Shown here piece after piece: positions 42,554 through 52,242 of a stretch of 64,000 nt of DNA (positions are counted from its first letter, which is position 1; each line of letters opens with the position of its first letter). Under the pieces are notes generated by a model. That model ran no database searches and was not told the origin of the DNA. It was given only the letters and a program-made list of their open reading frames with translations. A program made the position numbers and the translations under genes. Origin of the DNA: an uncultured Aquimarina sp. GTDB taxonomy: Bacteria > Bacteroidota > Bacteroidia > Flavobacteriales > Flavobacteriaceae. Location: positions 1 to 64,000 of the forward strand of contig CALGLV010000011.1 of assembly GCA_937958985.1 (NCBI GenBank), written 5' to 3'.

Positions 42554-44949
42554 AAAGTATAATTTGCCGCAGCGACAAAGTTAATTCCTGGCGCAGATAT
42601 TCCCGAGGAAAAAGGCCTATAGCGTTGGTCTGTTATGTTTTCCAGTGCCGTTGTAAATTTAATGTGATTGTTTATAGTGTAACTACCTCTAATATTTAAG
42701 GTGTACCAACTTGGTAAAAAAGGATTTCCATTTTTATCCCTTGCATAAATGTCAACCTTTAACTGTTCTGAAGGAGCAAGTTCATTAAAACGAAACCCCT
42801 GATTAAAGTCTGAAAACAAATCAATTTCCCATTTAGATAAAGTATATTTTAAATGAATATTTCCAAAGCCAGGAGGTACATGGCGAACATTTGTTTTAAA
42901 ACCGCTTGAAAGTATTTCTTCTCCCTTGGTTAAGCTATACAAAGCATTAATAGTAAGGTTTTTTGCAATAGGGATTTCTCCCGAAAATTCAAATCCGTAA
43001 ATTCTAGATCTATTACTATTTTGTATTGCGAAAACAGTACTTTCCTCTCCTCTAAAAAGAATGCTTTCCTGTCCGTTAAAATTAAAGTTGTCTTTTGTTA
43101 AAGCATCTTTTAAAAAGGTGTTGTATGCGGTTAATGAAAATTTATACTTGTTTTTTTTGTATAAAGCGCTAAATGAAAAATTATAAGCTAATTCGGGCTT
43201 TAGGTTAGGATTGGGTACGGTAATAGATCCAGGTTCGGAATCGCTAAAAATTTTACCAATATCATCAATATTTGGGGCACGAAAAGCGGTGTTAATATTT
43301 CCTTTAAAAGATATTGTAGAGTTTAATTGGTAGGTGTTGCCTAGGCTCCAGGTAAATGCTTGTACATTTAAAGAAGCATCATCAAAAGGAAACTCTAGTT
43401 CAGGCTCTTTAAAGTTAGCATTTAATTGTACTTGATTAAATCGAATACCCGCAGAAATATTTAATGATTGGCTCAATTCCCAATTCATAGCAGTGTAAAT
43501 ACCTAGAGACCTCCAATAAGAATTATCGGGATACCTTGTGGCAATATTCAATAGTCTTTCTTGGGTGTTTATATTAGTTGTTGAAGCATCACTGTGAATC
43601 CTGTTTGCAGCAAACTCTCCACCGTAATTTATTTTTATATGATGAAATATCTTTCTAGCGTCTAAATTTAAGGTGTATACATCTAATTTTTCGGTGTTGT
43701 TGTTTCGTATGGAAGAATTGAAGTTTCGGGTATTTCTACTTTCTTCGAAATACTGATAGGAACTAGAAAGTTTTATGCCATCAGTAAGAAGTGATTTTTT
43801 ATTATAAGAAATAGTTTGTAACCCCATAAACCATCTTTGCGGTCCATAAAACCACTCGGCACTTCTAAATTGACCGTTTCTTTTTCTTTGAAGCCTATCA
43901 TATCGATCAAAATCAGAGGTTGTTGTATAGATTATTTGAGCATCAAAACCCCATTTTTTATTAGGCTGGTAAGTGATTTTTTGAAGAAAATTGTATTGAC
44001 TGTATCCTGATGAAACCTGCTTTTTTGGATTTTTGTTAGCAACTACGGAATCTACGCCGTTGTTAGTAACCACAAAAGTAGTTCTTAAAAAATCGTCAGG
44101 GCCATTACTACCTTGTATTAAATCATCAAAACTGCTAAATGAAAAACTAGAGACCGAAGCAATTTTTTTAAAAGCCAAATTAACATCAGCATGCGCGGTC
44201 TTTTCTGAATTAGCAGTTGAGGTTCTATAAAAAAGATTACCGCTTACTGTTTTATTGGCTTCAGACTTGATTTCAGGAGATAATGTTTTGAAATTTAAAG
44301 TCCCACCAATGGCATCGCTACCGTAAATTACAGAGCCAGGACCAAGAATTATTTCAGCACTTTCCAATGAAAGTGGATCTATCGAAATAATATTTTGCAA
44401 GTTTCCGCTTCTAAAAATAGCATTATTCATGCGAACACCATCCACAGAAATTAAAAGTCTATTGGTAGAGAAGCCTCTAATAATAGGGCTGCCTCCTCCT
44501 TGTTGACTTTTTTGCACAAATACGCTAGCTGTCTTGGCTATAGCATCGGCTGTCGTTTGAGGATTTGTTTTGTGAATATCGTTTTTTCGAATACTGCTAA
44601 TTTTTTTAGAAATTTGTCGTTTAGGTTGTTTCCACTTAGTGTTTGAAATAACAACTTCTTCTAAAGATTCTACTACAGATAAATATACTTTGTTGTTTTG
44701 CAATACAATTGATTTGCTAGAAATTGTAGTAGGTTCAAAACCAATTGATTTAAAAATGAATTTTTCTGAGGTATTTGATAAATCCAACTCAAACTCTCCT
44801 TTAGTGTTAGGTTGAATATTGGCCCCCGTATTTTTAATAACAACAACATTAAAAAGAAGCTCCTTAGTATTCAAATGATATACTCTAACAATTTGAGCGT
44901 TCGCTAAAATTGGCAGTATAAAAAAAAGCGAAAAAATAAATTTCTTCAT
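42550..44949 (-). CDS. TonB-dependent receptor (haem/iron type likely)
   Basis: This 799-residue outer-membrane receptor has a signal peptide, a carboxypeptidase-regulatory-like domain (about residues 20-95), a TonB-box-like SLEEVVIS, a plug domain (about 115-230) and a 22-strand barrel. The plug segment IRGFSTNRLLISVDGVRMNN and the long barrel resemble receptors for haem or haemoproteins, but other ligands cannot be excluded. It is the last gene of a run with recO and porZ: recO ends one base before it. No SusD gene is nearby. Confidence 0.88.
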   Translation of the reverse strand: MKKFIFSLFFILPILANAQIVRVYHLNTKELLFNVVVIKNTGANIQPNTKGEFELDLSNTSEKFIFKSIGFEPTTISSKSIVLQNNKVYLSVVESLEEVVISNTKWKQPKRQISKKISSIRKNDIHKTNPQTTADAIAKTASVFVQKSQQGGGSPIIRGFSTNRLLISVDGVRMNNAIFRSGNLQNIISIDPLSLESAEIILGPGSVIYGSDAIGGTLNFKTLSPEIKSEANKTVSGNLFYRTSTANSEKTAHADVNLAFKKIASVSSFSFSSFDDLIQGSNGPDDFLRTTFVVTNNGVDSVVANKNPKKQVSSGYSQYNFLQKITYQPNKKWGFDAQIIYTTTSDFDRYDRLQRKRNGQFRSAEWFYGPQRWFMGLQTISYNKKSLLTDGIKLSSSYQYFEESRNTRNFNSSIRNNNTEKLDVYTLNLDARKIFHHIKINYGGEFAANRIHSDASTTNINTQERLLNIATRYPDNSYWRSLGIYTAMNWELSQSLNISAGIRFNQVQLNANFKEPELEFPFDDASLNVQAFTWSLGNTYQLNSTISFKGNINTAFRAPNIDDIGKIFSDSEPGSITVPNPNLKPELAYNFSFSALYKKNKYKFSLTAYNTFLKDALTKDNFNFNGQESILFRGEESTVFAIQNSNRSRIYGFEFSGEIPIAKNLTINALYSLTKGEEILSSGFKTNVRHVPPGFGNIHLKYTLSKWEIDLFSDFNQGFRFNELAPSEQLKVDIYARDKNGNPFLPSWYTLNIRGSYTINNHIKFTTALENITDQRYRPFSSGISAPGINFVAAANYTF

Positions 44950-44950
44950 A

Positions 44951-45670
44951 CTAACTAAATAATTCTTGAATTACGGTTAGGGATTTTGGTTTTTTAAAGC
45001 CATCCATGTGCAGAGAAAAGTAAAGCATTAAATTTTCTAGCAGCCTTAAACGATCAAATTTAGAAATTAATAAGTTAGGTAAATTATCAAGTTTTGTTTC
45101 CATTAAAGCTAAAAAAGCTATTAATTCTTCGTTTTCAATACAATAACCAGATTTAGAGGCAACCTCAAATTTACCGTCAGCTAAATTAAATTGCGGCAAA
45201 CTATTGTTGCAATTATCTGGAAAAAACCCTAAAAATAGGCTTAGGTGCAGTAAGAAATAATGAGGAAAAAGCGTGGGTTTTTCACTTTGATCGAGCCAAT
45301 ATATAGTTTTTTTTAAAAATGAAAATAACTCTTCATCGGGTTGATTGTCTATCAATACTTGATTTAAAATTTCAGAAATAAAAGAGGAAATACATCCTTT
45401 AATAATATTGGTGTGTAAAGATGTAAAATGTAATACGGGTTTTACCTCTTTAAGTCGAGCTAGTGAATTTTTATTATTGTGAATAGCATCGACTTCTAAT
45501 AAAGATAATGGCTGAAAAAAAGAACTTCTAATTTTTCCTTTTCTCGATTTTAACACGCCTCTAATTAAGTACGAGTGAATACCTTCTTTCTGAGTATACA
45601 GTTTTACAATTAAATCAGCTTCTCCATAGCGTATACTATGAATTACTAAAGCTTCCGTTTTTAATTGCAT
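44951..45670 (-). CDS. recO: DNA repair protein RecO
   Basis: RecO loads RecA in the RecFOR recombinational repair pathway. The 239-residue protein has the N-terminal OB fold (about residues 1-80; TEALVIHSIRYGEADLIVKLYT) and the helical C-terminal domain. The usual zinc-finger cysteines are not evident, as in many Bacteroidetes. Its ATG overlaps the porZ stop codon (TAATG), and its stop lies one base before the TonB receptor, so the three genes are tightly linked. Confidence 0.93.
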   Translation of the reverse strand: MQLKTEALVIHSIRYGEADLIVKLYTQKEGIHSYLIRGVLKSRKGKIRSSFFQPLSLLEVDAIHNNKNSLARLKEVKPVLHFTSLHTNIIKGCISSFISEILNQVLIDNQPDEELFSFLKKTIYWLDQSEKPTLFPHYFLLHLSLFLGFFPDNCNNSLPQFNLADGKFEVASKSGYCIENEELIAFLALMETKLDNLPNLLISKFDRLRLLENLMLYFSLHMDGFKKPKSLTVIQELFS

Positions 45671-47958
45671 TAGCGTACAATTAGCAGTTTACCCACTTTA
45701 GTTTCCGTTTGATCTTCACTGGTAATAAGGACTAAATAAACCCCTGAGGCCACTTTATTTCCGCTAAAAGATTGGGTATTCCATTCAATTAAACCACTAC
45801 CAGCGCCATTTATTACGGGGTTTTGATCTTCAAAAACTAAATTGCCCTCAATATCAGTAATTTTTACATTCGCTCCGGGTGTTAAACCTTCGATTCTAAC
45901 GGTTACATCTCCGTATTCTGGGCGCACAGGGTTTGGGAAAATTTTAAGTTGATTTAAGTTTTCCTGAGATTCAATAGTTTCAGATCTAAATTCAACAATA
46001 CCCTTAGTGGAGCCTATAAATACGGAACCTGTAGAATTGTCTATACTTAGGGTTTGAATTTCGTTAGAAGGTAAAGGGGAATTAGCACTGGTAAAATGTC
46101 TTAAGGTTTCTTGCCCATCTGCTGAAAATTGAAACACACCAGATCCTGAAGTTGCTACCCACTTGTTATTATCGGCATCTACTATAATTTTACTTATAAA
46201 TTGATCAACTAATAGTTCTTGAGGAATTCCATCGTCTAAAAAAATTATAGATTCTGCTTCTAATTGAGCGCCAGGCTCAAATAATTGATCTGGATTAGGA
46301 ATAACTCTTAAGCCTCGGTTTGTACCAAACCATAGTTCACCATCATTATCAAAGGCTAAAGTACGTACGGTTACAAATGGAACATTGTTTTCCTCGTCAT
46401 CTGACAAAGAAACTATGTTTTTTGTACTTCTATTAATTCCTACAACACCACCAGTTCTAGTAGCTAAAAAAATGTTTCCGCGGTCACTAAAAGCAATATC
46501 TGCAGATCTAAAATCTCTCATAATACCATTTAAATCCACATCATCACTTGTTGGTCCAGATGTCGAAAGGCGTTTAATTAAAATTTCATTATCATGGTTG
46601 GTAAACCAAAGGTTTCCATCGTCTGCAAATTCAAGAGCTAGTACTGGAGAGGTAGTTCTAGTTGGTCTAACTTCTATATTGCTGTTTTCTGATGTAAAAT
46701 TTTCAAATGTATTATTAGTTTCGTCGTACCTTAAAATTCCATCTAAAAAGCTACTAAAATAAACCTCATTTCTGTTTTCTGGATTTATGGCAATACCTAC
46801 AAGGCGCCTAGAATTATATGCATCAAAAGGAATATTTGTCCATTCGTTATTTCGTAATCTAGATATTCCATTATCAACACTTGGAGTATTATCGTTATAG
46901 GTAATCGATAGAGTTCCATAGACAACCCATAAATCTCCTTGTGAAGCTTCAATTGAAAACGGACTATTATTTAGAGGCCCTTCGGGTATAATTGATACAG
47001 GATTACTTAAGTTAAAATCAGCAGTTTTTTGAAGCCCTATTTCTTTTTGTAAAAAGAAGAATTCATCATCTACAAGTTGAAAATTAGATAGCTGATTAAC
47101 CAAAGGTTCTTGAAAAGGTATAGTTTGGGAAATTTCGAAATTAGTATTTAAAATAACGAGTTTTTCATTAAATGAAACTAATAACCGATTTCCAGATGTT
47201 GAGTAGCTTGTAATGTTTGAAGAGTCGGTATATACGGATTCAAAGATTACACCATTATATCTAAAAATAGAATTACCACTACGAGCAATTAGTTGTCCTG
47301 AGAATGTGATATAGTCCTCGAAAATAGTTGGTTGAATTGGATCCCAGTTACTAAATTGAATTAAATTCTGATCTCTTTTATTACCTATAAATGAACCTCT
47401 ATTGGCTATAGAAGTTATAATAAAATCACCTATTATGCCCACGCCCACAATGTCACTAACTACCCCAAGGGAGTCGCTTAGTAAGTAAGTATTTCTAAAA
47501 ACATTAGCCTCTAAGTCATATTCTACAACTCCAAATCCTGTAGCAATATATAGAATAGTATCATCTACAAAAAAAGCATTGATTTTAATTTGATCAGGAG
47601 GGAAATTTATTTGCCTTGTAATATCGTTTAAAGAAGTAATTTGATTGTTATTTTCATCAATTATTTCAATAAGGCCGTTACCAAAACCTACAACAATTAA
47701 GCCGCGATCATCAATATATTCTATTACACTAATGTCTTCGGCTGACAGTCCGTTAACGGTGGTGAATTGCGTATTGGTATTTTGAGCAATTGAATGTATG
47801 AATATAGAATTGTTTGCAGCAGCATAAATATTTGTATCCGAGGATGCTACGGCGACTATATTATTATACGAAAAATGACTTTTCCAGTTTCTGCTAAAAT
47901 CTTGATTCCATACTATTTGATGAATCAGAAATACAAAGAATGAAATTTTACGAAACAT
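45670..47958 (-). CDS. porZ: T9SS protein PorZ
   Basis: This 762-residue protein has a signal peptide, two seven-bladed-type propellers (about residues 30-650; repeats such as WFGTNRGLRVIPN and WVATSGSGVFQFS) and a T9SS C-terminal sorting domain (about 675-762; LKIFPNPVRPEYG, GVYLVLITSEDQ). PorZ is part of the T9SS attachment complex and in Porphyromonas binds anionic LPS for the sortase PorU. The usual neighbour recO overlaps it here. Confidence 0.92.
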   Translation of the reverse strand: MFRKISFFVFLIHQIVWNQDFSRNWKSHFSYNNIVAVASSDTNIYAAANNSIFIHSIAQNTNTQFTTVNGLSAEDISVIEYIDDRGLIVVGFGNGLIEIIDENNNQITSLNDITRQINFPPDQIKINAFFVDDTILYIATGFGVVEYDLEANVFRNTYLLSDSLGVVSDIVGVGIIGDFIITSIANRGSFIGNKRDQNLIQFSNWDPIQPTIFEDYITFSGQLIARSGNSIFRYNGVIFESVYTDSSNITSYSTSGNRLLVSFNEKLVILNTNFEISQTIPFQEPLVNQLSNFQLVDDEFFFLQKEIGLQKTADFNLSNPVSIIPEGPLNNSPFSIEASQGDLWVVYGTLSITYNDNTPSVDNGISRLRNNEWTNIPFDAYNSRRLVGIAINPENRNEVYFSSFLDGILRYDETNNTFENFTSENSNIEVRPTRTTSPVLALEFADDGNLWFTNHDNEILIKRLSTSGPTSDDVDLNGIMRDFRSADIAFSDRGNIFLATRTGGVVGINRSTKNIVSLSDDEENNVPFVTVRTLAFDNDGELWFGTNRGLRVIPNPDQLFEPGAQLEAESIIFLDDGIPQELLVDQFISKIIVDADNNKWVATSGSGVFQFSADGQETLRHFTSANSPLPSNEIQTLSIDNSTGSVFIGSTKGIVEFRSETIESQENLNQLKIFPNPVRPEYGDVTVRIEGLTPGANVKITDIEGNLVFEDQNPVINGAGSGLIEWNTQSFSGNKVASGVYLVLITSEDQTETKVGKLLIVR

Positions 47959-47986
47959 AGTTTTGAGCTTTAGAATTTACAAGAGC

Positions 47987-48451
47987 TTACAACGCTTTTT
48001 TTAAGGCTAAAATATAACCTAAGTGTATTCCTTCATGGAAATTATTAAAATTGAATGCATGGCTTATAGATTGTAGTTCAAATCCAGTACTTGTCATGTA
48101 ATTGGAATACTCCTTAAATATATTTGCGTCAATGTCTTTCTCTGTTTGTTCGATGGTTGAAAATAAAAAATCCTTTAATTGAATTAATTCATTTTCGTTA
48201 GCATCGCGTTTTGTTGAAGTCCCTTTTTTGTATAGTTCAATCCATTCTTCAGGAATATTTTTTTCTAACCCACTTAAGCCATAAACCAAAAGTTGTTGTG
48301 TAACAACTACGTGAGCAATATTCCAAAATAAGTTATTACTAAAACCTTCGGGAATTTCATTTAATTTTTCAAGCGTATAATGGTTTAGTATTTTAGCTAA
48401 TGCCTTACGATTGATTTTTGTGATTTCGAGTGCGTTTTTTAAATCTTCCAT
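47987..48451 (-). CDS. DinB family protein
   Basis: This 154-residue protein is a four-helix-bundle DinB family member. The three metal-binding histidines expected are His47 (NIAHV), His139 and His143 (HEGIHLGY). DinB-type proteins bind metals and several act as thiol-dependent transferases; the substrate here is unknown. It lies 28 bases upstream of porZ and may share its transcript. A TATTTTTG -7 box at 48471 serves it. Confidence 0.88.
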   Translation of the reverse strand: MEDLKNALEITKINRKALAKILNHYTLEKLNEIPEGFSNNLFWNIAHVVVTQQLLVYGLSGLEKNIPEEWIELYKKGTSTKRDANENELIQLKDFLFSTIEQTEKDIDANIFKEYSNYMTSTGFELQSISHAFNFNNFHEGIHLGYILALKKAL

Positions 48452-48470
48452 AGAATAACGAATTTAATAT

Positions 48471-48478
48471 CAAAAATA
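48471..48478 (-). promoter_or_regulatory. -7 element for DinB-porZ
   Basis: TATTTTTG on the minus strand matches TAnnTTTG, 20 bases before the DinB start codon. Confidence 0.55.
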
Positions 48479-48535
48479 TGTTTTTTCTGCCGGATTTCGT
48501 TTTCCTTTGTTATTAAATACTAATAAGCATTTGTA

Positions 48536-48895
48536 ATGATTAAAAAAGTATACTATTTAAGTACTTGCAGCACCTGTAAGCGTATTATAAAAGAATTAAA
48601 CTTAACAGAAGGCTTTGAACTTCAAAATGTAAAAGACCAGCCTATATCTGAAGTTGAATTGGATAGTTTAGTTAAATTTAGCGGGAGTTATGAGAGCTTA
48701 CTAAATCGCAGATCTGTTCTTTACAGAGAAAGAAAATTAAAAGAACAAAAATTATCAGAAGAAGATTATAAGGCCTTAATTTTAGAACATTACTCTTTTT
48801 TGAAACGTCCAATAATACAGGTAGATGAAATTTATTTTATAGGAAATTCAAAAAAAACTGTTGAAACCGCAAAAGAATTTATAGAAAATTTATAA
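48536..48895 (+). CDS. ArsC/Spx family protein
   Basis: This 119-residue thioredoxin-fold protein has the ArsC/Spx redox pair Cys11 and Cys14 (STCSTCKR). Arsenate reductase-type enzymes use a Cys with a partner thiol; Spx-type proteins act in transcription. Here the CxxC form and length suggest the Spx/YffB-like group, whose function in Bacteroidetes is not clear. It overlaps the EamA transporter gene by one base (TAATG). Confidence 0.85.
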   Translation: MIKKVYYLSTCSTCKRIIKELNLTEGFELQNVKDQPISEVELDSLVKFSGSYESLLNRRSVLYRERKLKEQKLSEEDYKALILEHYSFLKRPIIQVDEIYFIGNSKKTVETAKEFIENL

Positions 48896-49779
48896 TGACA
48901 AAACGCCAATTAGCACTTATAGCCGCTAGTTTTGTAGCTTTATTTTATGCTGCGAACTACAGTGTAGCAAAAGGTGTGATGCCTCATTATGTTAAGCCTT
49001 TCGGCTTTATATTGTTTAGGGTTACAGGAGCCTGTTTGCTGTTTTGGATAGTTGGTATTTTTGGCCCAAAAGAAAAAATTGAAAGGAAGCATTATCCTCG
49101 AATATTTTTCGGTGCTTTTTTTGGAATGGCACTTAATATGCTCGCCTTTTTTTACGGATTAAATTTAACTACGCCCATAAACGCTTCTGTAATGATGGTG
49201 ATGGCACCTATAATTACATTTATTTTGGCGGTAATTTTTTTAAAAGAAAGATTACAAATTAGGCGAATTATAGGATTGGTTATTGGTGTAATTGGAGCTG
49301 TAGTTATGATAGTTTACGGAAAAGGAAATGCAGAGAATGCGCCTAATCCAGGATTAGGAAATTTCCTAATTTTTATAAACGCTTCAGCTTTTGCAGCTTA
49401 TTTAGTAATAGTTAAAAAACTTACTCGTTTATATCATCCATTTACATTTATAAAGTGGATGTACACTTTAGGCGTATTAATGGTATTGCCTTTTGGATTA
49501 AATCAGGTTTTGGAAATGCCTTTTGAAACCATTCCCCCTTCAGGATATTTAAGTATTGCCTACGTTGTTGTGTTTGTAACTTTTGGGACTTATTTATTAA
49601 ATATTTTTGCTGTAAAAACACTAAAACCCACAACTGTAGCAGTGTTTATATATTTTCAGCCTTTTTTAGCATCTTTGTTTGCAACCTTTTTAGGAACAGA
49701 TTCGATTGATTCTACTAAAATAATTGCAGCATCTTTAATATTTGTAGGGGTTTACTTGGTAAGTACCAAGTCTAAATAA
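48895..49779 (+). CDS. EamA/DMT family transporter
   Basis: This 294-residue membrane protein has ten predicted helices in two EamA repeats (about residues 5-140 and 150-292), with the typical MVMAPIITFILAVIFLKER end of the first repeat. Such permeases move metabolites, often out of the cell. The substrate cannot be read from the sequence. It starts on the last base of the ArsC-like gene and lies eight bases before the phosphoethanolamine transferase gene, so these form one operon. Confidence 0.93.
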   Translation: MTKRQLALIAASFVALFYAANYSVAKGVMPHYVKPFGFILFRVTGACLLFWIVGIFGPKEKIERKHYPRIFFGAFFGMALNMLAFFYGLNLTTPINASVMMVMAPIITFILAVIFLKERLQIRRIIGLVIGVIGAVVMIVYGKGNAENAPNPGLGNFLIFINASAFAAYLVIVKKLTRLYHPFTFIKWMYTLGVLMVLPFGLNQVLEMPFETIPPSGYLSIAYVVVFVTFGTYLLNIFAVKTLKPTTVAVFIYFQPFLASLFATFLGTDSIDSTKIIAASLIFVGVYLVSTKSK

Positions 49780-49787
49780 TAATAAAC

Positions 49788-51368
49788 ATGAGTTCTAGTG
49801 TAAAGCATCAAATTAAGATAACTATTGTTTTGGTACTATTTCACATATTTATCTACGCCATATTTGTTTTTTTTGAGCAAATTAATACTAAGGAAATCAT
49901 AAAAGAAAGTATTTCTTTTATGATGGTAAATAGTGTTATTTTAAGTGTGGTTTTTTTAATTCCCGGAATACAATTTAGAAATATCATACTGTTTATTTCT
50001 AGTGCATTATTAATAGTCCTTTCTTTCATTAAGTTTAGTTTTTTACATCTGTACGATTCTAAAATTACAGATTCGGCATGGTTTATCATCTTTGAAACAA
50101 ATACAGAGGAAATTATAGAATATTTTCAGAATTACTTTACGGGTAAAATCGCCTTGTTGTCTGTCGTTTATTCTATAATGATAATTCTCTTTTTTAGGAT
50201 ATTTGTTTTTCAAAGAAAAACATGGTTAAAAGAATTAAAAACCAAATTATACACTAAGCTGATTTTAGTTTTAGTAGTGAGCTCTTATTTTTTTCAAAGT
50301 CCTCAACGTTTTTTGAATTATGATATTTTATACGGATTTTGTAATTCTATTGAGGGCTATCACCTTTATAGAAAGCAGTTGAAAAACACATTAAGCAATA
50401 ATTATTTACCACAGGGTGAAGCTGATAGTATGTGTTCGAATGATACGTTGCCAACAGTGCATGTTGTTGTGGTTGGAGAATCTCTAACAAATCATCATAT
50501 GAGTTTATATGGCTATCCAAGAAAAACAAACCCAAAACTTGAAAACATAAAAGAAGAGTTGCTAATATTTAAAAATGTAGTGAGTCCCCATGCTTATACT
50601 ATTGAATCTTTGTCAAAGGTATTAACCATGGCTAGTACAGCAAATCCTAGTCCGAAAAACAATTTTTCAATAATTCAATTAGCAAATGAAATTAATTTTG
50701 AAACCTATTGGATTTCAAACCAAAAACCAGTGGGCATATGGGAAAATTTAACGACCATTACAGCCACTGCATCAAAAAATAAATATTGGTTGCAAACAAA
50801 GGATTTTAAAACTCGAATTGAAGATGAATCAGTATTGCCTGTTTTAGCAAGGGTTTTAGAAGAACCAGCGGAAAATAAAGTAATTTTTGTTCATCTTATG
50901 GGGGTTCATGGAGCTTATGAAAAAAGATACCCCAAAACATATAATTACTTTGCCGATAAACCTCCAATACTATTTTTAGAGACTGATGAGGCTGTGAATA
51001 TGATAAATGAATATGATAATGCTGTGAGATATAACGATTATATATTACATTCGGTTATATCAATGGTGAAGACTAAAAATAAGAGTAGTATGGTTACTTA
51101 TTTTTCGGACCATGGAGAGGAAGTGTATGAGGAAATTGATTTTATTGGACATAACGAAGATATAGGAAGTAGTGCAATGTTTGACGTGCCATTACTGTTT
51201 TGGTTTTCAGAAAAATATATTGATCAGAATCAATTAAAAATAGAGGCCTTAAGGAGGCATGAATATAGAAAATACAACTTAGAGGATTTTCCGCATACTT
51301 TTGCTGATATATTAAAGATTAGGTCAAATAAATTGAACAATAAGAAGAGTATTTTAAATCCAAATTAA
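49788..51368 (+). CDS. Phosphoethanolamine transferase (EptA/CptA-like)
   Basis: This 526-residue protein has about five N-terminal membrane helices (residues 1-180) and a periplasmic sulfatase-fold domain (about 215-510). The motifs VVVVGESLTNHHMSLYGYPR, HAYTIESLSKVL (the Thr is the likely nucleophile), YFSDHGEEVYEE and IGHNEDIGS supply the metal ligands. The family moves phosphoethanolamine from phosphatidylethanolamine to lipid A or other glycans. The gene is followed by a GDPD-like protein, perhaps acting on a related phosphodiester. Confidence 0.9.
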   Translation: MSSSVKHQIKITIVLVLFHIFIYAIFVFFEQINTKEIIKESISFMMVNSVILSVVFLIPGIQFRNIILFISSALLIVLSFIKFSFLHLYDSKITDSAWFIIFETNTEEIIEYFQNYFTGKIALLSVVYSIMIILFFRIFVFQRKTWLKELKTKLYTKLILVLVVSSYFFQSPQRFLNYDILYGFCNSIEGYHLYRKQLKNTLSNNYLPQGEADSMCSNDTLPTVHVVVVGESLTNHHMSLYGYPRKTNPKLENIKEELLIFKNVVSPHAYTIESLSKVLTMASTANPSPKNNFSIIQLANEINFETYWISNQKPVGIWENLTTITATASKNKYWLQTKDFKTRIEDESVLPVLARVLEEPAENKVIFVHLMGVHGAYEKRYPKTYNYFADKPPILFLETDEAVNMINEYDNAVRYNDYILHSVISMVKTKNKSSMVTYFSDHGEEVYEEIDFIGHNEDIGSSAMFDVPLLFWFSEKYIDQNQLKIEALRRHEYRKYNLEDFPHTFADILKIRSNKLNNKKSILNPN

Positions 51369-51467
51369 TTAGATCGCCATAATGTTTGAAGGGATAATCA
51401 GATGTTTTAAACAACTATTTAACAGGGATAAAGGATGCTGGAAAACAGTTAAATAATTCAAATTAGG

Positions 51468-52241
51468 ATGCTTCACTTATTCAAAAAAAATAAATCGATA
51501 ATACTATTATTAATATCGGTATTAGTCTTCGTTTATTTGGTGTTGAGTTATCAAACAAATATTTTTAAATATTTATTTCCTTCAAAGGTATGGGCGCACA
51601 GAGTAATTACGATTGATAAATACAAAGAAGTTCAAGGTGTTTTTAAGGGGGCAGAACTTGATTTGGTATTCGATTTATCAAAAAACAATTTTGAGGTTAA
51701 TTACCCTCCTTTAAAGTCTATTGGTTTGACTTTAGTTGATTTTTTAAAGCAAAAAAAAACATACAATAACTTTAATATATGGCTTGATTTTAAAAACCTA
51801 AATAATTCTAATTACCGACAATCTGCCGAAAAATTGGAATCAATAGTTAGATTATTAAACATCAATTTGAAAAATATTATTGTTGAGTCAAAAAAGCCGT
51901 TTTTTTTAAAAGAATTTTCTAAAAAAGGATTCAAAACAGCGTATTATTTGCCTTCCAATATATCAATGTTTACATCAGAAGATATTGTAACCACATCCAA
52001 ATTAATACAATCAACCAATGTAGATTTTATATCGTCCGATATTAAAGATTATTCTTTTATGAAAGAGTATTTCCCAAAAACCAAAATTATAACTTGGGTT
52101 ATCGATACGCCTAGATCTATAAAAAGCAGGTATAATTTGAAGCGATCTATCGTGAATTTTATAAGAACTTTTAGAGTTCTAAATGACAATAATGTAGAGG
52201 TTGTATTAGTTAAGTTTGTAGCAAGGTCAGGAAATAGATAA
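51468..52241 (+). CDS. GDPD/FAM151-like phosphodiesterase-fold protein
   Basis: This 257-residue protein has an N-terminal membrane helix (about residues 10-28) and a TIM-barrel-like domain. The segment WAHRVITIDKYKE followed by FKGAELDLVFD and NIWLDFKNLN recalls glycerophosphodiesterases and especially the FAM151/Menorin group. The usual second His-Asp of GDPD enzymes reads NYPP, so activity is uncertain. It lies 99 bases after the phosphoethanolamine transferase, in the same direction; a link to phospholipid or lipid A turnover is inference. Confidence 0.65.
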   Translation: MLHLFKKNKSIILLLISVLVFVYLVLSYQTNIFKYLFPSKVWAHRVITIDKYKEVQGVFKGAELDLVFDLSKNNFEVNYPPLKSIGLTLVDFLKQKKTYNNFNIWLDFKNLNNSNYRQSAEKLESIVRLLNINLKNIIVESKKPFFLKEFSKKGFKTAYYLPSNISMFTSEDIVTTSKLIQSTNVDFISSDIKDYSFMKEYFPKTKIITWVIDTPRSIKSRYNLKRSIVNFIRTFRVLNDNNVEVVLVKFVARSGNR

Positions 52242-52242
52242 A

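Noticed and set aside
51415-51458. TATTTAAC/GTTAAATA repeat before the GDPD-like gene
   Set aside because: The arms are short and AT-only over a long spacer; they could arise by chance in AT-rich DNA.
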